6,781 bases of DNA from assembly GCA_030636285.1 (NCBI GenBank), contig DAOVXE010000040.1, positions 1 to 6,781 of the forward strand, in the 5' to 3' direction. Source of the stretch: Candidatus Falkowiibacteriota bacterium (lineage in GTDB: Bacteria > Patescibacteria > ABY1 > BM507 > UBA12075). Below the pieces are notes generated by a model that was given only the letters and a program-made list of their open reading frames with translations, was not told where the DNA came from and did no database searches. Shown here in pieces: positions 1 to 4,417 of this stretch (its first letter is position 1; every line of letters begins with the position of its first letter). A program made the position numbers and the translations under genes.

Positions 1-60
1 CATCATAAACATAAGGCGAGTAGTCATGAGCACCTGGAGTTCTTTCCAACACCTTCAAAC

Positions 61-100
61 ATAATAAAAACACTGGCAGAAAAGCCAGTATTTTTATTAT
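61..100. terminator. Bidirectional intrinsic terminator
   Basis: A 6-bp core stem, ACTGGC (72-77) with GCCAGT (84-89), encloses an AGAAAA loop. It is extended by a further 10 pairs on each side (61-70 with 91-100) after one C/A mismatch at 71/90. A-rich and T-rich flanks make it a terminator in both directions. On the minus strand it lies directly after tRNA-Gln. On the plus strand it would serve any gene ending at the left edge, where a TAA at 62-64 closes one frame; that gene itself cannot be established from about 60 bases. Confidence 0.8.
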
Positions 101-101
101 G

Positions 102-172
102 CTCGGAGGCAGGGAATCGAACCCCGATTAGCTGGACCAAAACCAGCTGTCCTACCGTTAGACGACCTCCGA
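102..172 (-). tRNA. tRNA-Gln (anticodon TTG)
   Basis: The complete cloverleaf can be drawn. The acceptor stem is TCGGAGG/CCTCCGA, the D stem is three pairs (GTC/GAC), the anticodon stem is GCTGG/CCAGC, and the loop TTTTGGT puts TTG at positions 34-36. The variable region is 4 nt, and the T arm is CGGGG-TTCGATT-CCCTG. The discriminator base is G, as is usual for tRNA-Gln. The next bases are CAT rather than CCA, so the 3' CCA must be added after transcription. It is a single-gene unit with its own promoter (208-236) and a terminator right after it (61-100). Confidence 0.95.
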
Positions 173-207
173 ATAATCAAAAAACCACCTTAATGTGGCT
201 ATTCACG

Positions 208-236
208 ATAATACAATATTTTATACAATCAGTCAA
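208..236 (-). promoter_or_regulatory. Sigma70-type promoter of tRNA-Gln
   Basis: Read on the minus strand, TTGACT (236-231) and TATTAT (213-208) are separated by exactly 17 bases, five of six consensus bases in each box. The predicted start near 201 gives a leader of about 29 nt before the tRNA. That leader contains a short CCAC/GTGG hairpin (185-188 with 195-198) followed by six Ts on the minus strand. Apart from this promoter, nothing recognisable was seen in the stretch from 237 to 344. Confidence 0.7.
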
Positions 237-344
237 TAAAATTAATATTCTGGTTGATTTATTAATAAAATTGGCGTAAAATCATAATAGTTCTTCTCTC
301 AAGTAAATTTCCAACTTCACCCCAATCTTCGAGTTACAAAAAAA

Positions 345-380
345 TAGTGTCATCTATAGTATCCTCTATAGATGACACTA
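345..380. promoter_or_regulatory. Perfect inverted repeat, probable operator of the AbrB-like gene
   Basis: The arms TAGTGTCATCTATAG (345-359) and CTATAGATGACACTA (366-380) are perfectly complementary over 15 bp around a 6-nt spacer, TATCCT. There is no T tract after it, so it is not a terminator. It ends 6 bases before a TATAAT box and covers the place where a -35 element would lie (about 364-369). A bound dimer or tetramer would therefore occlude RNA polymerase. Autoregulation by the downstream AbrB-fold protein is inferred from position, not demonstrated. Confidence 0.6.
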
Positions 381-386
381 ACATAC

Positions 387-392
387 TATAAT
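387..392 (+). promoter_or_regulatory. Consensus -10 box (TATAAT) of the AbrB-like gene
   Basis: An exact TATAAT is followed by AAAAAC and then ATG at 399. The usual -10 to +1 distance places the transcription start on or next to the A of that ATG, which implies a leaderless or nearly leaderless mRNA. No good -35 hexamer is present at 16-18 bp spacing, because the inverted repeat occupies that region. Transcription may therefore be weak or dependent on a regulator. Confidence 0.55.
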
Positions 393-398
393 AAAAAC

Positions 399-566
399 AT
401 GATTAAACACATCATTAAATTAACAAAAAGATCCAGTTATAGTTATTCAGTTACTATTCCCAAAAAAATTATTGAAAAATACGGCTGGAAAAGCAAGCAG
501 AAACTCACCATTGAAGATAAAGGAAGAGGAAAGCTGGAGATAAAAGATTGGCGGAAGAAAAAATAG
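399..566 (+). CDS. Small SpoVT/AbrB-fold DNA-binding protein
   Basis: A 55-residue basic protein. Residues about 13-51 fit the swapped-hairpin SpoVT/AbrB fold: a first strand with S-Y-S-V-T-I-P-K (residues 15-22), a short helix I-I-E-K-Y-G-W, then paired strands K-L-T-I-E and K-L-E-I-K-D-W, and a Lys/Arg tail. Such proteins bind DNA as dimers and act as transition-state-type repressors or as antitoxins. The ATG at 372 is in frame but lies inside the right arm of the inverted repeat and upstream of the TATAAT box. The ATG at 399 is therefore preferred; it has no Shine-Dalgarno sequence and may be read from a leaderless transcript. No toxin gene follows: a terminator comes 15 bases after the stop, so this looks like a solitary regulator. 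The fold call is firm, the target is unknown. Confidence 0.8.
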   Translation: MIKHIIKLTKRSSYSYSVTIPKKIIEKYGWKSKQKLTIEDKGRGKLEIKDWRKKK

Positions 567-580
567 TCTAAGAACAAACT

Positions 581-608
581 AAAAAGTCCTCGTTTTTGAG
601 GGCTTTTT
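581..608. terminator. Bidirectional terminator between the AbrB-like gene and ftsX
   Basis: AAAAAG-T-CCTC (581-591) pairs with GAGG-G-CTTTTT (598-608) around a GTTTTT loop, with one T.G pair. The A tract on one side and T tract on the other allow termination from both directions. It serves the AbrB-like gene (stop at 566) and, on the minus strand, the convergent ftsX transcript (stop at 698). Confidence 0.85.
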
Positions 609-615
609 GTTACCG

Positions 616-668
616 CGCCCGCAACCCGCCAGCAACTGCGTAGCTGTGGGCGGGTAGCGAGGCGGGCG
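616..668. repeat. GC-rich nested palindrome (REP-like)
   Basis: CGCCCGC (616-622) pairs with GCGGGCG (662-668). Inside it, CCCGCC (625-630) pairs with GGCGGG (649-654). At the core, CAGC (630-633) can pair with GCTG (643-646), sharing C630 with the middle stem. The element is far more GC-rich than its surroundings and lies just beyond the 3' end of ftsX. No ORF or T tract accompanies it. The CCCGCC/GGCGGG core also occurs in the palindrome next to tRNA-Gly (4223-4257), which suggests a family of intergenic repeats. Confidence 0.65.
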
Positions 669-697
669 AGTATGTTAAGTGCTGTGTGTTATGTGCG

Positions 698-1609
698 CTA
701 GACCCGTGAATACTTCCGAACCGCCAATTGGCTGGCGATGATGTTAATAAGGGCGACACCAACAAACTGCAAACCGAATATAATATGAGCCTGGCCGTAA
801 AAATAATTGATCAAATTAACATTATAACCGACAAAAAAGGTTTCCAGATAAGGCTGGAGCAGGGTGAGAAAAGGGTAAAAAAGACCCATAATAATCGCGA
901 TTCCAAAGATTGTATAAACCACGCCGGACAAAAGATACGGCATCTGGATAAACCAGCGGCTGGCTCCCACCAATCTCATGATCACTATTTCCCGGCGATG
1001 AGTATATATTGCCACTCGCACCGAATTGTAAACCACCAGAATAGTAATAAAAATAAAAATACCGGAAAGAAGCAGCCCGGCATTCGCGACTTTCTCGGTT
1101 ATAGTATTGATCTTGTTAAGCATCACTTTATAATTGGAAAAATTCCGCGACTCAATTATATTGTCATCAAAAGCGTTTATCTTGTTGATCAAATTATCAA
1201 ATTCATCCAAAGAACTCGGCCGGATCACCAGGCTGGGGGTCATGGGATTAGCGCCCAGCTCCCTAAGCGACTCCAGTATCTCGGGATTATCAGCATGATT
1301 TTTTTTAAAATTCTCCAAAGCTTCAACTTTTGACACATAAACCACGTCGCGGACTTCTTCCAGCCGGGAAACCTTGGCCTTAAGCGCCAAAATTTCATCC
1401 TCCGCCGCGTTTGATTTGATAAATAAATTAATATCAATCTTTTCCTTGATCGCGTCCACGGCCGTGCCGCCGATGACCTTAACCACCAAAAGCATATTTA
1501 CCGTAAACAAGGCCAAAACCATAATAATAATAGTAACCAAAGACAGCCAGATATTACGGCCGATATCCTGCAAACTAAATTTAATTATCCTGATGAATGA
1601 TAGAAACAT
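698..1609 (-). CDS. ftsX: Cell division protein FtsX, permease-like subunit of FtsEX
   Basis: 303 residues, the normal length. FtsX is the membrane half of the ATP-driven FtsEX complex, which senses the division state and activates septal peptidoglycan hydrolases. The topology is typical: a cytoplasmic N-terminus (S-L-Q-D-I-G-R-N near residue 12), TM1 at about 22-46, an extracytoplasmic domain at about 47-175 with the conserved P-S-L-V-I-R-P segment (125-131), then three TM helices at about 178-199, 224-250 and 278-298. The hallmark E-I-V-I-M-R-L-V-G-A-S (207-217) precedes TM3. It follows ftsE on the same strand, but a palindromic repeat fills the 89-base gap. The ATG at 1609 has only a weak purine stretch (AAAAGAAA) upstream as a ribosome site. 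The gene ends toward a terminator shared with a convergent gene. Confidence 0.96.
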   Translation of the reverse strand: MFLSFIRIIKFSLQDIGRNIWLSLVTIIIMVLALFTVNMLLVVKVIGGTAVDAIKEKIDINLFIKSNAAEDEILALKAKVSRLEEVRDVVYVSKVEALENFKKNHADNPEILESLRELGANPMTPSLVIRPSSLDEFDNLINKINAFDDNIIESRNFSNYKVMLNKINTITEKVANAGLLLSGIFIFITILVVYNSVRVAIYTHRREIVIMRLVGASRWFIQMPYLLSGVVYTIFGIAIIMGLFYPFLTLLQPYLETFFVGYNVNLINYFYGQAHIIFGLQFVGVALINIIASQLAVRKYSRV

Positions 1610-1619
1610 TTGTTTCTTT

Positions 1620-1693
1620 TGTCATTCTGAGCCGTAGGCGAAGAACCCCGTGGATTAAGACGAGATCCTTCAGGCTTCGCCCTCAGGATGACA
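1620..1693. repeat. Palindromic intergenic repeat between ftsE and ftsX
   Basis: The 12-nt ends, TGTCATTCTGAG (1620-1631) and CTCAGGATGACA (1682-1693), are inverted copies with a single T.G pair. The inner arms carry related GGCGAAG and CTTCGCC blocks (1637-1643 and 1675-1681). This is the widespread TCATTCTGAGC...GAGATCCTTC...CAGGATGA type of interspersed palindrome that I recall from many bacterial genomes. It starts 5 bases after the ftsE stop and ends 10 bases before the ftsX start, so it makes up nearly the whole junction and would form a large hairpin in an ftsE-ftsX mRNA. Confidence 0.8.
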
Positions 1694-1698
1694 GTTGT

Positions 1699-2379
1699 TT
1701 AAAGCATATACTTCCCCACCTCCTGGTCAATCACCACTCGCCCATTGTCAATCGTTATTACCCGGCGCCTAAGGCGATTAACGATCTCGCGGTTATGCGT
1801 AACCAAAAGCACGGTTGTGCCGAATTTATTTATTCGTAAAAGTAATTCAATTATTTCATGCGCGTTTAAGGAATCAAGGTTGCCGGTCGGTTCGTCAGCC
1901 AGAAGTATCTTGGGGCGATGCACCAAAGCCCGGGCGATTGCCGCGCGCTGCTGTTCGCCGCCGGATATTTCTTGCGGATAACGGTTCATTTTATTATTAA
2001 GCCCCACTATCTTCATTACATGCGGAACTATCTTTTTTATTTTCCTTGGATGCCCGCCGCAGACCTGCATGGCAAAAGCCACGTTCTCAAACAAAGTTTT
2101 TTTCGGTAATAACTTGAAGTCCTGAAATATAACCCCGATCTGCCGCCTAAGCACCGGAATTTCCCTTTGCCCGATACTGGTAATATCCCAGCCGCCAACT
2201 ACGATCTTGCCCTGATCCGCTTTTTCCTCGCCGATCAATGTCTTTACGAAAGTGGTTTTCCCGGTGCCGGATTGGCCGACCAGCGACACAAACTCGCCGG
2301 GCTTAATGTGAATGTTTATCCGATCCAAAGCCTTTATATCTTTGGAATATATTTTTGATACGTTATAATATTTGATCAT
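1699..2379 (-). CDS. ftsE: Cell division ATP-binding protein FtsE
   Basis: 226 residues, standard FtsE length, an ABC-type ATPase on the cytoplasmic face that powers FtsX. All nucleotide-binding motifs are intact: Walker A G-Q-S-G-T-G-K-T (35-42), Q-loop Q86 within F-Q-D-F-K-L-L-P, signature I-S-G-G-E-Q-Q-R (138-145), Walker B I-L-L-A-D-E-P (158-164), and H-loop His195. The F-Q-D-F-K-L-L-P stretch and the short C-terminus separate FtsE from LolD-type exporters, and the following ftsX confirms the call. The ATG at 2379 has a clear Shine-Dalgarno run (GGGGGAGAGG, 2398-2389) 9 bases upstream. That run belongs to the left arm of the palindromic element between this gene and the carboxypeptidase gene. 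Confidence 0.97.
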   Translation of the reverse strand: MIKYYNVSKIYSKDIKALDRINIHIKPGEFVSLVGQSGTGKTTFVKTLIGEEKADQGKIVVGGWDITSIGQREIPVLRRQIGVIFQDFKLLPKKTLFENVAFAMQVCGGHPRKIKKIVPHVMKIVGLNNKMNRYPQEISGGEQQRAAIARALVHRPKILLADEPTGNLDSLNAHEIIELLLRINKFGTTVLLVTHNREIVNRLRRRVITIDNGRVVIDQEVGKYML

Positions 2380-2388
2380 TTTTTTAAA

Positions 2389-2398
2389 CCTCTCCCCC
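2389..2398 (-). promoter_or_regulatory. Ribosome binding site of ftsE, inside a repeat arm
   Basis: Read on the minus strand this is GGGGGAGAGG, containing GGAG and GAGG cores, with 9 bases to the ATG of ftsE. It supports the start at 2379. The same bases form the outer left arm of the palindromic element and could pair with the C-rich strand copied from 2452-2464, so the site may be masked in the folded mRNA. Confidence 0.6.
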
Positions 2399-2464
2399 GC
2401 TCTCCGCCAGCTGGCGGATCGCCTCCCCCTCTCCTAATTAGGAGAGGGGGCCGGGGGGGTGAGG
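2389..2464. repeat. Compound palindromic element upstream of ftsE
   Basis: Three nested or adjacent symmetries are visible. The outer imperfect arms are CCTCTCCCCCG (2389-2399) and CGGGGGGGTGAGG (2452-2464). A perfect 14-nt palindrome, CCGCCAGCTGGCGG, lies at 2404-2417. A perfect 26-nt palindrome centred on TAATTA lies at 2425-2450, flanked by CCCCCTCTCC and GGAGAGGGGG. The element fills the 94-base gap between the carboxypeptidase stop (2474) and the ftsE start. No T tract follows on the minus strand, so it need not stop transcription. Confidence 0.8.
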
Positions 2465-2473
2465 GTAATGATA

Positions 2474-4075
2474 TTATTTTTTTATTATTCCATATTCCAT
2501 CAGCTCACTGGTCTCGTTAAAGCTGGTATCGCGGGTAGCGGCTCCCATGGTCACGACAATGATGTTTTCGCCATTGCCAACAGGAATCCTGGTCATAAGG
2601 CAATAGCCTGCCTCATGTAAGTAGCCGGTTTTGGAGCCGGTAATATGATACTTATCCTGCTTAATAATATGATTAGTATTTCGCACCCGCTTGGATTCTC
2701 CGGTGTTGGCAATAGTAAATTTATATTGCTCCATTACGCTGGCCTTAACAATTATTGGATGCCTAAGGACTTCTCTTGTTATTATAGCATAATCCAGAGC
2801 CGAACTCACGTTTTCCGGAGCCAGCCCCGTGGGTTCAATAAATTTCGTCGTACTGGCGCCCCATTCCATGACCAGACTGTTCATTCTGGCGATAAAATCA
2901 TCACGTTTAAGCCCGCTTACCCGCACCAATGTCTCAACAGTGTTATTGGCCGAACCAACCAGCGAGGCATAAAGCAAATCCTCAATCATTAAACTTTCGC
3001 CTTCTTCCAGGTCTAAGCTGGCTGATTCCCATTTATTAACATGCTCATAATTATATTCTTCGTCACGCGCGCTATATTCAACCACTTGGTTAAGAGTCGG
3101 CTTAGTGTCCAAAAACACTTTCGCGGCCACCAGTTTGGTCAAGCTGGCCAAAGGCAGAGTAGTTGTCGCGTTCTTTGCCCATATGATTTTCCGGCTGTTT
3201 TCCGTCATTACAATTGCTGCGGCAGCGCTTATTCTTGGCTCTGCGCTGATTCCAAGCGCGGTATCAATGCCTAATTCAACATCACTAGCAGAATTAATAA
3301 ACAAAGGCTCAATATATATATCAACTATTCCTGCTCCAATAGGAGCAATTCTGGCAAAAGCGTTTTTTTCCAGATCAATTACCCTGTCAGGCAACAGTGA
3401 ACGATCAGGGCCATAGTCATTTATCTCCACATCAACAAACTTGCCATTATCTTTATTCCAAACCCTGATTATTGATCCCTTTGGAAAATCCGGCGAAGCG
3501 GCATAATTACCAGGCTTATAGGCATACCAGCTGGCGCGCCCGACGCTAAGCACTTTAGGAAAAGAATAAACAGCGATTCGCGCGTAAGGCAAATGGATCA
3601 GCGAACGGACAAAATTTTCCTGCGCAAAATCACGCGTTGGCAATGGACGCCAGGATTTAACAGTCTTATCATAAAAAAATACTTGTTTATGATCATTAGT
3701 CTGGTCATTATAATGAAACTGAATATAGAATGGCTTATGATCGTCATAAGCGGCTTTATTTTTAAACTCAAATTGATAAAAATTACTCACCCGATCCAGA
3801 TTCCAGGGCTCTGGCAAATCCTCATTCAACTGAATAATTTCCACTTCAGTATCTTCGCTTAATATCCCAGGTACTAATGACAGCTTTAATTCATCAAAAC
3901 CGTTAACAGTATAACCCTTGGCAATTGTTGGCTCATCAATATACAAATTGTAGCCTTTATTCACAGCATTGGCATTTGCAATTAAACAAGAAAAAAACCA
4001 GTCGCTTTGGCTGGTAAACGAAATAGCTAATATAAGAAAAAAAACAATTAATAGCAAATTTTTTATTTTTTTCAT
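2474..4075 (-). CDS. RlpA-like barrel fused to S11-family D-alanyl-D-alanine carboxypeptidase
   Basis: 533 residues, exported. The signal peptide is M-K-K-I-K followed by a hydrophobic core (7-20) and A-N-A at 35-37 as a likely cleavage site. Next come a beta-rich domain of unknown role (about 40-173) and an RlpA-type double-psi beta-barrel (about 177-258, with A-S-W-Y at 181-184 and N-D-Y-G-P at 219-223). Last is a penicillin-binding peptidase S11 domain (about 283-530) with all three active-site motifs: S-L-T-K (Ser311, Lys314), S-A-N (375-377) and K-T-G (482-484). S11 enzymes remove the terminal D-Ala from peptidoglycan stem peptides. The PBP5-type C-terminal membrane-anchoring domain is absent. 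An in-frame TTG at 4099 would extend it by 8 residues, but that lies at the predicted transcription start, so the ATG at 4075 is chosen. It precedes ftsE on the same strand. Confidence 0.9.
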   Translation of the reverse strand: MKKIKNLLLIVFFLILAISFTSQSDWFFSCLIANANAVNKGYNLYIDEPTIAKGYTVNGFDELKLSLVPGILSEDTEVEIIQLNEDLPEPWNLDRVSNFYQFEFKNKAAYDDHKPFYIQFHYNDQTNDHKQVFFYDKTVKSWRPLPTRDFAQENFVRSLIHLPYARIAVYSFPKVLSVGRASWYAYKPGNYAASPDFPKGSIIRVWNKDNGKFVDVEINDYGPDRSLLPDRVIDLEKNAFARIAPIGAGIVDIYIEPLFINSASDVELGIDTALGISAEPRISAAAAIVMTENSRKIIWAKNATTTLPLASLTKLVAAKVFLDTKPTLNQVVEYSARDEEYNYEHVNKWESASLDLEEGESLMIEDLLYASLVGSANNTVETLVRVSGLKRDDFIARMNSLVMEWGASTTKFIEPTGLAPENVSSALDYAIITREVLRHPIIVKASVMEQYKFTIANTGESKRVRNTNHIIKQDKYHITGSKTGYLHEAGYCLMTRIPVGNGENIIVVTMGAATRDTSFNETSELMEYGIIKK

Positions 4076-4103
4076 TTGACTTTTTACTTTATTAAGCAAT
4101 ATA

Positions 4104-4112
4104 ATTATAACA
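4104..4112 (-). promoter_or_regulatory. Extended -10 promoter of the carboxypeptidase gene
   Basis: Read on the minus strand this is TGT-TATAAT, an exact -10 box with the TG motif of extended -10 promoters. Only a weak -35 candidate (TTCGTA) lies upstream. Transcription should start near 4097, giving a leader of about 22 nt to the ATG at 4075. This argues against the TTG start at 4099. It probably drives the carboxypeptidase-ftsE-ftsX run. Confidence 0.6.
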
Positions 4113-4171
4113 TACCGGGTTACGAATTACGAATTTAATATTACTTTGCAGAAAATAGCGGGCTTGCCCTG

Positions 4172-4201
4172 TTGATAAATTTTAAAACTTGATTCTATTT
4201 T
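4172..4201 (+). promoter_or_regulatory. Possible promoter of the tRNA-Gly/tRNA-Thr pair
   Basis: TTGATA (4172-4177) and TATTTT (4196-4201) are separated by 18 bases. The predicted start near 4208 lies just before the palindrome that leads into tRNA-Gly. It is the best candidate in the 4113-4252 gap; otherwise that gap holds only the repeated 15-mer and the hairpin described separately. Confidence 0.4.
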
Positions 4202-4213
4202 GTGGATGTGATA

Positions 4214-4257
4214 GCGGGCTTGCCCGCCGAAGCTCTACGAAGTAGAGCGTAGGCGGG
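4214..4257. repeat. Palindromic repeat running into the 5' end of tRNA-Gly
   Basis: CCCGCC (4223-4228), GAA, GCTCTAC (4232-4238), GAA, GTAGAGC (4242-4248), GTA and GGCGGG (4252-4257) make a two-part hairpin with 13 pairs. Its last arm includes the first five bases of tRNA-Gly. A competing local hairpin, GCGGG-CTTG-CCCGC (4214-4227), can sequester the same CCCGC. It shares the CCCGCC/GGCGGG core with the element at 616-668. Confidence 0.7.
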
Positions 4258-4323
4258 ATTAGTACAATGGTAGTACATTTGCTTCCCAAGCAAGAAACAC
4301 GAGTTCGATTCTCGTATCCCGCT
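4253..4323 (+). tRNA. tRNA-Gly (anticodon CCC)
   Basis: The complete cloverleaf fits. The acceptor is GCGGGAT/ATCCCGC, the D stem GTAC/GTAC, and the anticodon stem TTTGC/GCAAG with one T.G pair. The loop TTCCCAA puts CCC at 34-36. The variable region is AAAC, and the T arm ACGAG-TTCGATT-CTCGT. The discriminator is T, as expected for bacterial tRNA-Gly. No CCA is encoded. It decodes GGG and lies 7 bases upstream of tRNA-Thr, so the two are probably cotranscribed. Confidence 0.95.
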
Positions 4324-4330
4324 CTATTTA

Positions 4331-4403
4331 GCCGATGTAGCTCAGCTGGTAGAGCAATGCTTTCGTAAAGCAGAGGTCGTGGGTTCGACTCCCGCCATCG
4401 GCT
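4331..4403 (+). tRNA. tRNA-Thr (anticodon CGT)
   Basis: The acceptor is GCCGATG/CATCGGC, the D stem GCTC/GAGC, and the anticodon stem ATGCT/AGCAG with an A.G mismatch at the outer pair. The loop TTCGTAA gives anticodon CGT. The variable region is AGGTC, the T arm GTGGG-TTCGACT-CCCGC, and the discriminator T. No CCA is encoded. It decodes ACG. A run of seven Ts (4405-4411) follows at once and may end the two-tRNA transcript. The convergent parvulin-like gene ends at 4418. Confidence 0.95.
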
Positions 4404-4417
4404 CTTTTTTTATTTAT

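Noticed and set aside
1..64. Possible gene end at the left edge: a plus-strand frame closing with TAA at 62-64, another plus frame open to 277, and a protein-like minus frame over about 1-52.
   Set aside because: About 60 bases are too few to choose between frames. The frame open to 277 would run through tRNA-Gln and its promoter. The minus frame has no spaced ribosome site and would start right after a terminator. A plus gene ending at 64 fits the terminator best but cannot be identified.
372..398. Upstream ATG at 372 as the start of the AbrB-like protein.
   Set aside because: It lies in the arm of the inverted repeat and upstream of an exact TATAAT. The first nine residues do not belong to the fold.
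728..1333. A 201-codon open frame opposite ftsX.
   Set aside because: It is a shadow of a clearly conserved ftsX. The product is basic and low in recognisable motifs, and no ribosome site is seen.
1597..2358. Several short plus-strand frames opposite ftsE and across the repeat at 1620-1693.
   Set aside because: They overlap a well-conserved ABC ATPase or the palindromic repeat, and none shows a family motif.
2389..2464. Terminator between the carboxypeptidase and ftsE.
   Set aside because: The stems are strong, but on the minus strand they are followed by TTTAAAAAAA rather than a T tract, so read-through into ftsE is more likely.
4076..4099. TTG at 4099 as the start of the carboxypeptidase.
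   Set aside because: The extended -10 box at 4104-4112 puts the transcript start at about this position. The ATG at 4075 gives a normal signal peptide beginning M-K-K.
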